From positions 2,542,001-2,606,000 of the forward strand of contig JAVLRN010000008.1 in assembly GCA_032821775.1 (NCBI GenBank): DNA of 64,000 bases, written 5' to 3'. Position 1 is the stretch's first letter; every line of letters starts with the position of its first letter. This stretch comes from Sanguinoderma infundibulare. Taxonomy: Eukaryota > Basidiomycota > Agaricomycetes > Polyporales > Polyporaceae. This document shows positions 1 through 10,452 of the stretch, piece after piece. Position numbers and translations under genes: made by a program. The notes beneath the pieces were generated by a model, which searched no databases, was not told where the DNA came from, and worked only from the letters and a program-made list of their open reading frames with translations.

Positions 1-114
1 GGGCGGCTGCCCTTCTTCCCTCCTTGTGCAGTCATATAAGATTAGCAGCGGCTTGGACACAGCCCCTGCTTCACGTCGCCCACACTACTTTGCCCGGAAA
101 CGAATCATCGCGCC

Positions 115-1827
115 ATGACCGGCTTTCTCAGAGTGGACAAGACGCGGATCGTCGACGAAGACGGCAAGGAAGTCATCTTACGAGGTGCAGGACTGGGAGG
201 CTGGATGACGTGAGTGGCGGACGTCCTTGGTGGAAGCACTGAACAGCGCTGAGTCGTGGATCAGCATGGAGAACTTTATATCAGGTACACAAATGCGCCG
301 GCCAGCTCATCCATGATCCGAAGACTCTGATGGTTTGGAAAGGATACCCAGGGTGCGAATTCCAAATCCGTGAAGCCCTCGCCAAGGTCATCGGTCAAGA
401 AAAATCCGAGTACTTCTTTGACAAGGTACGGCAGCCCCCAACACACACGTCCCCATAACAATACATATAACTGGGCCACGAAATCCAGTTCCTCGAACAC
501 TTTTTCGCCGAGCCCGACGCAGCCTTCTTCCAGTCCCTCGGACTAAACTGCATCCGCATCGCGATCAGCTACCGGCACTTCGAGGATGACCTCAACCCGC
601 GCGTCCTCAAGGAATCAGGGTTCAAACATCTCGACCGCGTTGTCGCAGCGTGCGCAAAGCATGACATTTACACCATCCTCGATATGCACACCGCCCCGGG
701 AGGGCAAAACGGCGGCTGGCACTCCGACGCCGGGACACACATCGCGAACTTCTGGATCCATAAAGACTTCCAAGATAGGCTTGTCTGGCTCTGGACCGAA
801 ATTGCCAAGCACTACAAGGACGAAAAGGTATGTCATCCCTCATTCATGCACGGAAACCGGCAACCTGAGTCGTTCACGGCCACCCATGCCAGCGGATCGC
901 AGGCTACAACCCCATGAATGAACCAGCCGACGAGCAGCACGGCAGGCTCGTCAACTTCTACGACCGCGTTCATGCAGCCATCAGGTCCGTCGACGCGAAC
1001 CACGTCCTTTTCCTGGATGGGAACACATATGCGACGGACTTTTCGCGCTTCCCCGAGGATGCAGGGACGCGCTGGACAAACACCGCGTACGCGATCCACG
1101 ACTACTCCGTTTACGGCTTTCCCGACGCACCAGAGCCGTACGCACGCACCGAGGCGCAGCAAACGCGTATGAAGAAGAGCTACGAGAGGAAGCGCGCGTG
1201 GATGGACGAGCGCGGCCTTTGCGTCTGGAACGGCGAATGGGGCCCGGTATATGCTCGACCGGAGTACGAGGGCGACGCGACGGAGGAGATCAACGAGCGG
1301 CGCTACAACGTTTTGAACGATCAGCTCCGACTCTATGCCAAGGTAACCCAACCGCATCCCGAACAGGCGTGACCTGATTATATGCAACACAGGACCGACT
1401 AAGTTGGTCCATATGGCTATACAAGGACATCGGGTTCCAAGGTATGGTCTACGTCTCGCCAGAGACAGCATACAGGCAGCACTTCCGAGTCTTTCTCGAG
1501 CGGAAGTACCGCCTGGCCGCCGATTCATGGGGTGCAGACGACAAATACGTGCGCGACGTCTACGGGCCCATCGTGCAACTGATCGAAGAGAACGTACCCA
1601 ACGAAGAGCACCGGAAGCTCTACCCGTACCCCGTGTGGACGGTGCAAGGTCGTGTCGCGCGCCTAGCTCGGTGCATGCTCTTCAGCGAGTTCTTGGTGAG
1701 GGAGTGGGCGGACCAGTTCAAGGGCATATCCTTCGAGGAGCTCGACCGTCTTGCGGAGAGCTTCAGGTTCGAGAACTGTGCGGAGAGGGAAGGGCTGAAC
1801 AAGGTGTTGCGAGAGCATGCCAAATAG
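115..1827 (+). CDS. GH5 family glycoside hydrolase (exo-1,3-glucanase-like)
   Basis: Secreted-type glycosidase family that cleaves beta-glucans; the exact substrate is not clear. Six exons join in frame by GT-AG introns: 115-209, 265-284, 343-425, 489-827, 893-1342 and 1393-1827. Seen: an N-terminal GAGLGGWM block, DMHTAPGGQNGGW near the barrel centre, the acid/base motif YNPMNEP and the nucleophile-type motif WNGEWGPVY, spaced as in GH5. The start at 115 gives a typical short lead into the first GH5 motif, with no obvious signal peptide, so the protein may be intracellular or start upstream. The C-terminal 130 residues form an alpha-helical extension ending GLNKVLREHAK. All exons are open, and this is the only intact GH5 copy in the window; relics lie at 52.1, 54.1 and 55.2-56.0 kb. 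The downstream neighbour is the convergent RRP42 relic. Confidence 0.85.
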
Positions 1828-1941
1828 GCGGAACGAAGCAAGGAAGAACGTACAATGTACATACATGTGGAATAGGTTTGATATCGTGACCGTTGGAAAC
1901 GGTCTGTAAGAGTGCGGCGAATCAATCTCTAGCATTGGTGT

Positions 1942-2606
1942 TTATTCTAATGTCTTCTCCGTTCCTTGATCTACATCCGTGGAGTCCCAGACCTCTTTCG
2001 CAGAAGCGTTGGATCCTTCCGGAGCCCGGTACTCTACCGGGCGCGTCTGGGGCACCTTCGTGGTCCATAGAGCCGCCCTCGCGGCCAGGAAGAGCGCATC
2101 GACGACGTTCCCACAGTCGGCGAGGACAACCGCGTCAAGGTTGAGCAGCCACGCTTGTCGTCCAGGCATGATTGTGAGATTCGACGGGTGAAGAGAGGGG
2201 TGCGCGAATGCTTGGTGAAGGAAGACGGTGAGGTCATGCTGGAGCTCATCCAACGCGTTGGAGGAGAGATGGGGGTATGCAGACGGTGAAATATCTTTCG
2301 AATATTGAATCCTCAGAGTGTATAGATAGCAGGGGATCACGTACCATGTAACTGAACAAATCACTCTGCCTCCATCCACTCCGTCAGCAGATCCGACATC
2401 CTCGACCTCGAGCTTGACGGCAGCCAAGATCTCCGTGCATCCTCCGCCCTCGCGAACCGCCTTCCCGATGTTGAGCCTCGCGCTGCCATTGGCCAGAGGT
2501 GCTACGTCGGTCTCGAGCAAGACAGCCGGAAGTCGAGTAAAGACCGCCCATCAGCAGATGTCTGGATATATGCGCGCTCTGACTTGGAGACTAGAGTTGC
2601 TGCCAT
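1942..2606 (-). pseudogene. RRP42: RRP42 (exosome RNase PH subunit) relic, copy 1
   Basis: RRP42 is a ring subunit of the RNA exosome. Minus-strand reading from 2606 gives MAATLVSKSERAYIQTS and DGRSLLDFR, then after a one-base frame change LETDVAPLANGSARLNIG and LAAVKLEVEDV. After an intron-like stretch come AYPHLSSNALDELQHD, MPGRQAWLLNLD and VLADCGNVVDALFLAARAAL. These are the RNase PH-fold blocks of the RRP42/EXOSC7 family. The frame break after DFR also occurs in the copy at 56.9 kb, so it predates the duplication. The sequence runs out after VEYRAPEG, well short of the family's usual 270-300 residues. It is therefore a truncated relic rather than a working gene. It is convergent with the GH5 gene, and the same GH5-RRP42 order recurs at 55-57 kb. 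Confidence 0.75.
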
Positions 2607-2963
2607 AGTGCCGACGAAAGGGAGATGCGAAATAGTCAAAGCTGCAGCTCAAGGAACCAGGATGGAAAAGCGTCAATGCGTCGTATATGCTCGTTTATAT
2701 CCGTATTTGGTGCGTCGATAAACAGTTTAGACGCCTGCCCATCTCTCAGTCTCCTGTCGACGTCACGTCGACCATGACGTGCATGACACCCTCCTGGGTC
2801 TTAGCTTGCGTTGTGGATACCTTTGGCGCCATGATAACTTTGAGATTGTCTGATTGGTGTGCAAGTATGCCGTGTTCGCAGTCTGCAATTTTTGCTGCCT
2901 TGCTGCTACGCCCGCCGCCTCCGCCTCGCTCTGAGTCTACTGTCTTATTGTGCCGCTCTCTCC
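2607..2963. other. Intergenic; right edge of duplicated block
   Basis: No gene is supported here. About the first 65 bases match the sequence that follows the RRP42 relic at 56,945-57,010. The match stops near 2672, where copy 2 passes directly into the TM-gene block instead. That point is a recombination edge of the duplicated segment. I could not find a terminal inverted repeat for the Tnp2 element that begins downstream. Confidence 0.4.
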
Positions 2964-5900
2964 ATGTCCCCCAAACGCGCGCCACGACCATGCAGTTGTC
3001 GTCAGTTTTGCAAAGGTGTCGAGCATCTGCTTCCGTATTCCACTTGGTACGACCACAGAGCAGCAAGAGCGAGCGACCTGCAGGATGCTCTCGGACGCCA
3101 TCTGCAAAGCGAAGGCGCGGGCCCTTCATCAGCACAATCGCATACTCAGGCAGACAACTCAGCCAGCCAACGCGCACCCAAACGTCAACGCATGGATCAA
3201 GGGCATGAGGATGAGGACCCTTTGCCGGAGCCCCTTGGGGTACGCTTTATAATACTAACTCTATGTTTTATATCCTACATTTGTATTTTCAGGAACATGA
3301 CTTCCCCCGTGGTACACCACCCGAAGAGCCGCCAGGAGTAGACAGGATGCGCGACTCGCGCGAGCCGTCCGAGATGCCCGAGGGCAGCCCATTGCCATTT
3401 GAGGATGAACCGGAGATACCGTGCGATGAACAAGAGGCTGGAGATGGTTCACTGCGCAACATGCAGGTATGTACAGACAGTGTGTGAACTCGATGTGAAC
3501 CTGACAGTAATGCCATGCAGCAACCACGAGAACCTGAACCCGATCCCGAATATGGTGCGCACGACGAGACAGGCCCATTGCCTGTACCGCGGCTTCAAGA
3601 TCTGAAGAACGCACTCGCATTCATGGAGGGCCTGAAGGATGCTTCTCTGGACCACTCACGACTTGATGAGGAAACCTTGGCTCGGCTACGCTGCGATCCC
3701 TCTGAATTCGACGAGTCGCTTCCCGATCTGTCAGAAAACCGTGTCCTCCGCCTCGCCTTACGACTGTTCCTTGCAAGTGGACATTCGGAAGACAACTACC
3801 GTGACACTGCTTTTGCCAGCACTGAGTTCAACGAGGAGCTCGAGCTTCCGACATTCGAGGGAATACAGCGCGAGGTTCAGAGGCTGAGCGGTGTCGTTCC
3901 CATCGTCACCGACATGTGCCCAAACAGCTGTGTTGCTTACACAGGACCCTACGAACACCTAACCAAATGCCCAGTTCCTGACTGCCACCAGGATCGATAT
4001 GAGACTCGGGGACGCAAGCAGGTCGCACGTCGCACTTTTCAGACACATCCGCTTGGACCACAGCTGCAGGCCCTATACCGCCCACATCCCTGTGCAAGGC
4101 GTATGCGCTATCGCGAGCAGGTTACACAGCACTTGGTGGACCTGTTGGATGCGAACGAGATGATTGAGGTGGCGGAGGATGTGTTCTATGCCAAAGAATA
4201 TCTCAATCTTGTCGAAAATGGCACAATACGGGAGGACGACCTACTTCTCATGTTCTCAATCGACGGTGCGCAGCTCTATGAATCCAAGCAGTCTGACTGC
4301 TGGGTGTACATCTGGATTCTCTTCGACCTCGCTCCTGACCAGCGTTACAAGAAACGCTACGTTCTGCCTGGCGCATTCATTCCCGGACCTCATAAACCCA
4401 AAAACCTCGACTCTTTTCTCTTTCCTGGCCTCTACCATGTCGCAGCACTTCAAAATGAGGGACTCAAGATCTGGGATGCTGACAGGCAGCGTGGCTTCGT
4501 GACATGCCCAGTCATCCTCTTCGCAACAGCTGATACACCTGCTATGGCATTCATCAATGGCCTTGTCGGACACACCGGACGACATGGCTGTCGACTCTTC
4601 TGTCCTATACGTGGATGGCGCAAGCCTGGTGGAGGGGGGCATTACTATCCAGCAATGCTCAAACCAGCCAATGAAGACTACAATGTGGAGGGAAGTATGC
4701 ATGACGATATCTTGCTACGTGACCCTCCGCGTGGTGAGACCAACTCTGAGCGGTACGATCGAGACCTTCGTCGTGTTCTAGCCTCTCCAAATCAGTGCCA
4801 ATACGAGATCCGTCGACTCGAAACCGGCATCACAAAGCCATCCATCTTCATGGGCCTCCCCGTGAACTGTGGGTTTCCCAACACCTTTCCTGCTGACATC
4901 ATGCATTTGGTGGCCCTGAACATGACAGAACTCGTGATCAGCCTGCTGCGTGGTAGCTTCCGCCGTGATGCATCTGATGCCTTCAGAAACTGGGACTGGG
5001 CTTGCCTCTCCGACAAGGAGGTGTGGGAGGAGCATGGCCGGCTCGTTGGTGCAGCCTCTCTCTATCTTCCTGGTTCATTTGACCGTCCACTTTGAAACCC
5101 TGCTGAGAAGATCTCCAGCGGATACAAAGCTTGGGAGTTCATGTATTATGTATACGGCTTTCTCGCAGGGTTTCTATAGTCGATCCAGTGCACCGACTAC
5201 TACAGCCACTTCTGCAAGCTCGTTTCCGGCATACACTTTGCCTCGTCACCACTCCCATAAAGCACCACAAAGAGGCACACAACCTCCTCGTGGAGTACGT
5301 GGAAGAGTTCGAAGAGGTCTACTATTTCCGGCGCGTCGACCGCCTCCACTTCTGCCACCAGAGTGTCCATGCACTCTCTCACATGATCGACGAAAATATT
5401 TGTGTAGGCCCAGGATGGCTCCATTCGCAGTGGGCTCTCAAGAATGCCATCGGCAACCTAACTGCAGAAATCAGGCTTCATTCAAAGCCTTATGCAAACC
5501 TTTCCGAACGTGGTCTTCGACGTGCACAGGTCAATGCCCTTTATGCTATGTTCCCTGAACTCGAGAAGCAGGAGAAGCTCCCCACTGGTGCAGTCGAACT
5601 GGGTGACAACTTCATTCTCCTCTATCCGAGAATGTCCAAATCCATTGCTCTTTCCACCGACAATCGTGCTGCCATCCTTGCACACCTCCAAACTTTCCAT
5701 GACATCCATGTTCCACTTGACTGGACCCCGAGTGCCTGCAAATGGGGCCGTTTGCATTTACCAAATGGACAAATCGCTCGCACAGCATGGAAGGAGTGTG
5801 ATGGGGAAAGGAGGGGTCGACCAGTCCATCGTGCACGCATGGTAAAGGTACGAGTGCTAGACTGCGAGTGGGTAGGATGTAACTTACCTTTTGTCAGCTG

Positions 5901-6293
5901 AAGAATGGTCGATTTGCAGAAGTCCAATACTTTTTCCCATTCAAGAGGATGGTGCAAGATGAAGGCAGCGATGACATAGACCTTGCAATGGTGATGGTGT
6001 CCGTGTTCACAAACCCTGACCCACACATTGTGGAGGCTTCGCATGGCGCGTTACTTGCATGCCAGTACCAAGGAGACAGCTCACGGGAGGTTGTTGATGT
6101 CAAGGCAATTGCCTCTGTCATTGCAATGGTTCCGCTCCCTCCTAAACAGGAAGAGCGCGAGGATCCGAATGCAGAGGCACTATATTCTAACAGGTTCTTC
6201 GTAGTAGAGAAGCTTGGGTTTGACATGACATGGATTGGACGGCAGGAACAAGTCTCGGAGGAGTCTGATGGTGGATGTGAGGGGGATGAATGA
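2964..6293 (+). pseudogene. Tnp2-family (Transposase_21, CACTA-type) transposase, decayed
   Basis: Transposase relic of a CACTA/EnSpm-type DNA transposon. The exons read 2964-3239, 3293-3466, 3521-5847 and 5898-6293. Seen: an N-terminal cysteine region with CSCRQFC, then the long Tnp2 core with MFSIDGAQLY, KQSDCWVYIWILFDL, FVTCPVILFATADTPA, GRHGCRLFC and DIMHLVALN. The C-terminal part includes CHQSVHALSHM and a final exon ending in an acidic tail. The frame is broken by TGA at 5093-5095 inside FDRP-NPAEKI, by TAG near 5177-5179, and by a frameshift around 5240, after which the ORF continues as HKEAHNLLVEYVEEFEEVYY. The TGA could come from CGA, because an arginine is usual there. I found no clear CACTA ends, so the element limits are unknown. 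Family call is firm; it is inactive as it stands. Confidence 0.85.
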
Positions 6294-6428
6294 GTAGACA
6301 GGAGTATGTACTGTCACTATGGTATTCGAACTGTGGCCGCTGCACACGTTCGTTGCATTCCCTTCCATACCCACGCCAGAATACTCCCTCGTACGCCAGT
6401 CCGTCAGCCAGTCACAGTGGTTACATGG

Positions 6429-6961
6429 CCCCCCCTGCTACGCAACAGGATCCTTTCCCCCGACCCCACTCAGCTCTTGGTGAATCAAGTCCGACTCCGT
6501 TCACTCAGCCACGCCCTACCCATTTTCCTAAAACCTCAGAACCATCCTACGATTTTAACACCCCCCGATTGCCTCATACGCCATCTCATGTCTCCTCCAA
6601 ATCAGGTACCTTTATCTCGTATTGGGACGAGGCATTGCATAACGCTGGACCGTCCTCGCCTTACACTTGGAGGCAGACACCCGCACAGAGGAAGCACAAG
6701 GATCGTATCAGCAAGTTTAACAACAAGTTCGATATGGCTTGGGCTCCTCGTCCGCCCCATGAGGTCCTGTATGAGCAACTCGAAGAGTACTTTCCGGAGC
6801 ACGATCTCGACAAGCCAGTTATTGATGCGCCGTCCGGTGGCACGTCTCCGACCACGATGGAGGCATCTGCGGCGCCTCCCCAACGCTTTAGGCACAAGAA
6901 GTCCATTCGTGTCGTTACTGCAGAACACATGCGGGTTCAATTGCAAGTTGTCTCCGAAAAT
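6429..6961 (+). pseudogene. BCK1-like MAPKKK regulatory-region fragment
   Basis: The frame that opens at 6290, right behind the Tnp2 stop, reads a Pro/Ser-rich stretch, then SGTFISYWDEALHNAG, LEEYFPEHDLDKPVI, SGGTSPTT and HKKSIRVV. As I recall the family, these blocks are typical of the non-catalytic middle region of basidiomycete BCK1-type MAP kinase kinase kinases in the cell-wall integrity pathway. No kinase domain and no start of the family are present. The similarity ends near 6960, where the sequence passes into short repeats. It is best read as a gene fragment beside, or captured by, the Tnp2 element. Recognition is from memory and could be wrong. Confidence 0.5.
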
Positions 6962-7017
6962 ACCGCCGTTTTGACAAGGAGGTCACGAAGTCTTTCACTG
7001 GTCAGATCTTGGGTGGC

Positions 7018-7136
7018 CTTGAGTATGCATCTGAGTGTGTGAGATTGCATCCGAGTGTGTGAGATTGCATCTGGGAATGTGAGTGTGAGATTGCATCCGG
7101 GCATGTGAGTGTGAGGTTGCATCCGAGAATATGTTG
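7018..7136. repeat. Minisatellite, GAGTGTGAGATTGCATCCG-type units
   Basis: About five imperfect units of 17-25 bases, each built on GTGTGAGATTGCATC with variable spacing, run in a row directly after the MAPKKK-like fragment. They keep no reading frame and look like a local tandem repeat at a junction. Confidence 0.7.
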
Positions 7137-7834
7137 TTCGAATGACGTACCGTACAAGTTGAGACAGCCGTAAGCCTGGGGTCGAGGGGCTCTCAGGCAC
7201 TTGGTCGCCAGCTGCCAGGAGCGTATCGTTGGTGTCGGGGAGAATGAGCACGAAGAGGGTGTTTGGTGTGAAGGAAAGGTCGGCCAGTCATCGTGGAGAC
7301 TGGAACATAAGGTTAACACCAGATGGTGTCATGGACCAATCGGAGAATACGTACTGCATTGGACATGATGAGGTCGTGCTCGACAATGGAGTAGTTGCGT
7401 GCGTAGCTAACAATCCCCTTCTCGTGGGGACAGATCGCTACATTGCTCAGTTGCCTGTTGAACGAAACCGGTGGTGAGTTTCCTCCCTTCCATTAAATTC
7501 ACAGCACGATGAAACAAGAGCATGTTGACAATAGCACCCTCAAAGTTCAGCATGCTCTGCAAGAACGTCAGAACAGTCAGGACGCGTATATGCTGTTGCA
7601 ATGCACTTGGCTAGCTTCCTCAAATCGACCCGACTTCTTTCCTCGACCTGCCCTGATTGGCATACTTGGCAAAGGGGCGTAGGTTCACAATCCTACGCCA
7701 TGTGGATCCAATGCATCTTTGCCATATCCGCTTCTCAGCCTACAATATGCACCACGGAATCCTGATCAATTGGAAGCATACCCCACGCAGGAAGGAAAAT
7801 GACTACTCCCACGACGAACGCGAAGCCGACCTCA
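7137..7834. other. No supported gene
   Basis: Short open frames occur on both strands but none shows recognisable motifs or consistent splice signals. A perfect 8-bp stem (GGCGTAGG / CCTACGCC) around 7676-7699 is the only structure noticed. The 3' end of the unidentified minus-strand gene may reach into this stretch. Confidence 0.3.
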
Positions 7835-9450
7835 GTCATCGTCGGCCTGTGCTGTGACACCAATGCCAACCCCAGGACCCATCAGTCGCAGTCGCCAACA
7901 GCCGCGATGAAAGAGATGACCGTTGGGCAATGCAAGTTTGGGGTAGGAATGACAGCATCGCGCGCAACCGACAACCGACATCAGCCTCATGGTGCCACCA
8001 TGCCACTCGATCCCGGATCCGAGCCCAGCAATACGGTGGACCACAGCAAACGGCCCAATGCTAATGGTCGTTCACATAACCCAAAACCATAGCGCCTCAT
8101 GACCATGCCCACAAAGAACAAACACGAGAACACGACACGACACAGCTGGGGGGTACTCACACATGCCCGATCGTGACGTTCCTGGGTGCGACCGTGCAGG
8201 GTTCCACGGATGACAGCAGCATCGAGAGCCCACGTGCCATCTTGAGTTCGACGATCCCCGATCCGGATAAGTGTAAGTGTAAGCGTAAATGCAAGCGCAA
8301 GTGTCGTCCGCGTCCAGAGGCTTCAGCGTGCGGCAGCGGTGGAGTGCGTGAGAGTGTCACGGGGTGATCAGTGGCAGAAAGAAAGAAGGAGGGCAGGCAG
8401 GCAAGATGAGGATACAAGGACCAAGGGTGTCCAGATAAGCACTTCCGCTGGGCAGGGGCGGGGGGAGAGCGGGGGTGTCAATGCACGGACGGGGGAGTTG
8501 CGGCGATGCTGTGGTATACGTATGTGTCTGCATGTTTCCCCGCACACACAGATGGGATGCGGCGTACTGCGTCTGAGGCGTGGTAGTGTGCAGGTTGTTC
8601 AGAAAGCAGTTGGCAAGCATCTGCAAGATGAAGATGTTCCAGGGGAGGGCGGGTGAACGTGATATAGATCAGCGTGTGCACGGGGTCGAGGAGCACCGTG
8701 CAGAGGGTGTGAGGCGGTGACATGTCATACGCGATGCCTGAGACAGCCGCGAGCTGGGGCGACCCCTCAAGTGGCTCCCACATGCTGAGGAGGCGGATGA
8801 GGAGGTTGTTGGGGAAGTGGTCAGTGAGCACCAGCGAGGGCGTAGCTGAGACGGTGCGAAACGTCAGTCATCTTATCCACCCTAGAACATAACGAGCAAC
8901 TCACGACTCGGCTTTTGCGCCACGATACCATCCGTGTCCCCGACCAGTACACTCCTCCAGCTGAACTCCTTCTCCTTCCTCTGGTCCTTGTCTGTGTCCC
9001 ACATCACCTCCACCATCTTCCTCTCCTCGATGATCCACAGCAGCTGCACCTCAAAGATCCCGTCCATGATGCGCAGCTTGACCAAGCTTCCCTCCGCGAT
9101 GCTCATCACCCAATTGCGGATGCGCTTCTCGTTCGCCTCCTTCTTCTTCGCGAGGGTCGCCTGTATTTTCTTCAGCCAGCTGCGCGACAAAAGATGGATG
9201 GAAGCGATGCGTACTGGGCTATGTTGATGGCAGAGCAACTCCACCTCTGTCTTCCGAATCGTCTTGAGCACCTGTGGCTCAGGCGGTTCTCCATTTTGCG
9301 CAGACGATGCCTGCCATGCGGCAGCCGGATCGACATTCATAGGCTGGTCACTTGCAGCGAGGCCGGAAGGTCCTGGGGGTAGGGATGCACGTGGTTGGTG
9401 GTCTGGATGCAAAATAAGAATCCCTGGTCCAGGGGGTGGTGGTGGGGGCA
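7835..9450 (-). CDS. Unidentified multi-exon gene
   Basis: I do not recognise this protein. From an ATG at 9450 (open upstream to 9523) the minus strand reads a proline-rich leader, then a charged segment: RSWLKKIQATLAKKKEAN, KRIRNWVMSIAEGSLVKL, LLWIIEERKMVEVMWDTDKD and FSWRSVLVGDTDGIVAQKP. A GT-AG intron (about 8907-8852) joins to SLVLTDHFPNNLLIRLL, SMWEPLEGSPQLAAVSGIAY and YITFTRPPLEHLHLADA. Further exons probably include VELKMARGLSMLLSSVEP and a piece ending in VTAQADDD. The coding texture and the splice that keeps frame argue for a real gene, but exon limits after 8650 are guesses. It lies downstream of the PRI1 3' piece on the same strand. Confidence 0.45.
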
Positions 9451-9872
9451 TAGAACCTGGGAGCAGAGCGGGTAGGCGGCAGCGATGGGTGCCGGGTGCG
9501 AAGGCGGTTCGGGTGCAGTACACATTGGAGTCGGTGTGGGGGCCACTGGGCGGCCAAGTGGGATCCCACTACCTCCTGCCAGTGCGCGCACGGACACCCT
9601 TCCAGCCCAAGACTTGACTAGGTGAGTGAAGCTAGCAAGGTTGGTAAGTGTAGCTGACAAGATACTGCCGCGACGTGGCACGCTAAGGGTGCTGATTGCC
9701 GCCGGTTAGCGCGCCAACACCAGACACAGGTACTAATCCGCTCCATCGCGAGCGGAGGCACATTTCCTACCAACTAACTGGTTATAAAGCTCATTATAGA
9801 TGTATTTTTATTCAACAGTTCCTATGGTATGCAAGCTCACGGTATACATGTATGGCTACCCTTTCCACTCCT
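9451..9872. other. Intergenic between PRI1 3' end and the 9.4-kb gene
   Basis: No gene is supported. The region would hold the 3' end and terminator of PRI1 and the promoter of the next minus-strand gene. A TATA-like run in an AT-rich patch lies near 9780-9830. Confidence 0.35.
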
Positions 9873-10101
9873 TCAGCTCCATCTCGAGCTCCTGGCTGTG
9901 GAACGTTGGCCACAATGGGCGAGCGACTTGCCATGCTCCTGAAGCGTGCTCCAGTAAGTGTCATTCGCAATCTAAGGTCGAGCATGTCGACGTATGGCTT
10001 CAACGACGTCCATTCCCAGTCAGCCGTGGTGCTCTCCGCCCACGCCGGCTGTCCCACCCTCGCCTGCCTCGCCTGCCTCGACCGGCACGAGCTTCACCAT
10101 A
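9873..10101 (-). pseudogene. PRI1: PRI1 DNA primase small subunit, severed 3' part
   Basis: This is the C-terminal exon pair of the primase small subunit whose 5' part lies 29 kb away at 39000-40286. Reading minus from the KDZ terminal repeat, the sequence gives MVKLVPVEAGEAGEGG-type linker residues and then DWEWTSLKPYVDML, the conserved C-terminal block of eukaryotic PRIM1/PRI1. A probable intron ends near 9919, and a short last exon stops at 9873-9875. Without splicing the frame would run on to 9812. The reading frame of the linker and of the DWEW block differ, so a small frameshift or another intron is present. The gene is physically split by the KDZ element. Confidence 0.7.
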
Positions 10102-10452
10102 TGTTGTAGTTCTGATGTATCATAGTCCGGCTAACTCCCAGGAGCGTTTTACAACAGGAGACGGCTAATTTGGTGATGTATCAGAACACCTCCGAGGCAT
10201 CACCGGTGCCTCCGCTCGGATATCTGGCCCCCCGGCAGCTTCTCGGCAGCCTTCCTAAAGCGGTAGATGCTGATCTCGGGCTGATTGCAGCACGCCTCCC
10301 CTTATCATACCACACTACCGCCTGATATGGTTTCCAAATTAGGACTGCACAGCGGGATGCATGCTTTTTGAATGTGGGCAGGGTGTGCATGATGGTCACG
10401 CGCCAGATGCACAAGCGCAGGCCATGCGCGGGTGGGGTGCGCGTGATGGTCG
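10102..10452. repeat. KDZ left terminal inverted repeat
   Basis: 351 bp, inverse complement of 38649-38999, apparently with no insertions or deletions between the copies. By eye the mismatches fall at CpG positions (for example CCGG against CTGG near 10128, and CATG against CGCG near 10362). Confidence 0.9.

Noticed and set aside
6313..6320. CACTA terminus of the Tnp2 element
   Set aside because: A CACTA string occurs there but in the wrong orientation for the 3' end, and no partner terminus was found upstream.
7018..7136. CRISPR-like regular repeat
   Set aside because: Units are directly adjacent, imperfect and without spacers; the genome is eukaryotic.
7676..7699. Possible tRNA T-arm (GGTTCACAATCC with an 8-bp stem)
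   Set aside because: The stem-loop has an eight-base loop and no matching D-arm, anticodon arm or acceptor stem nearby.
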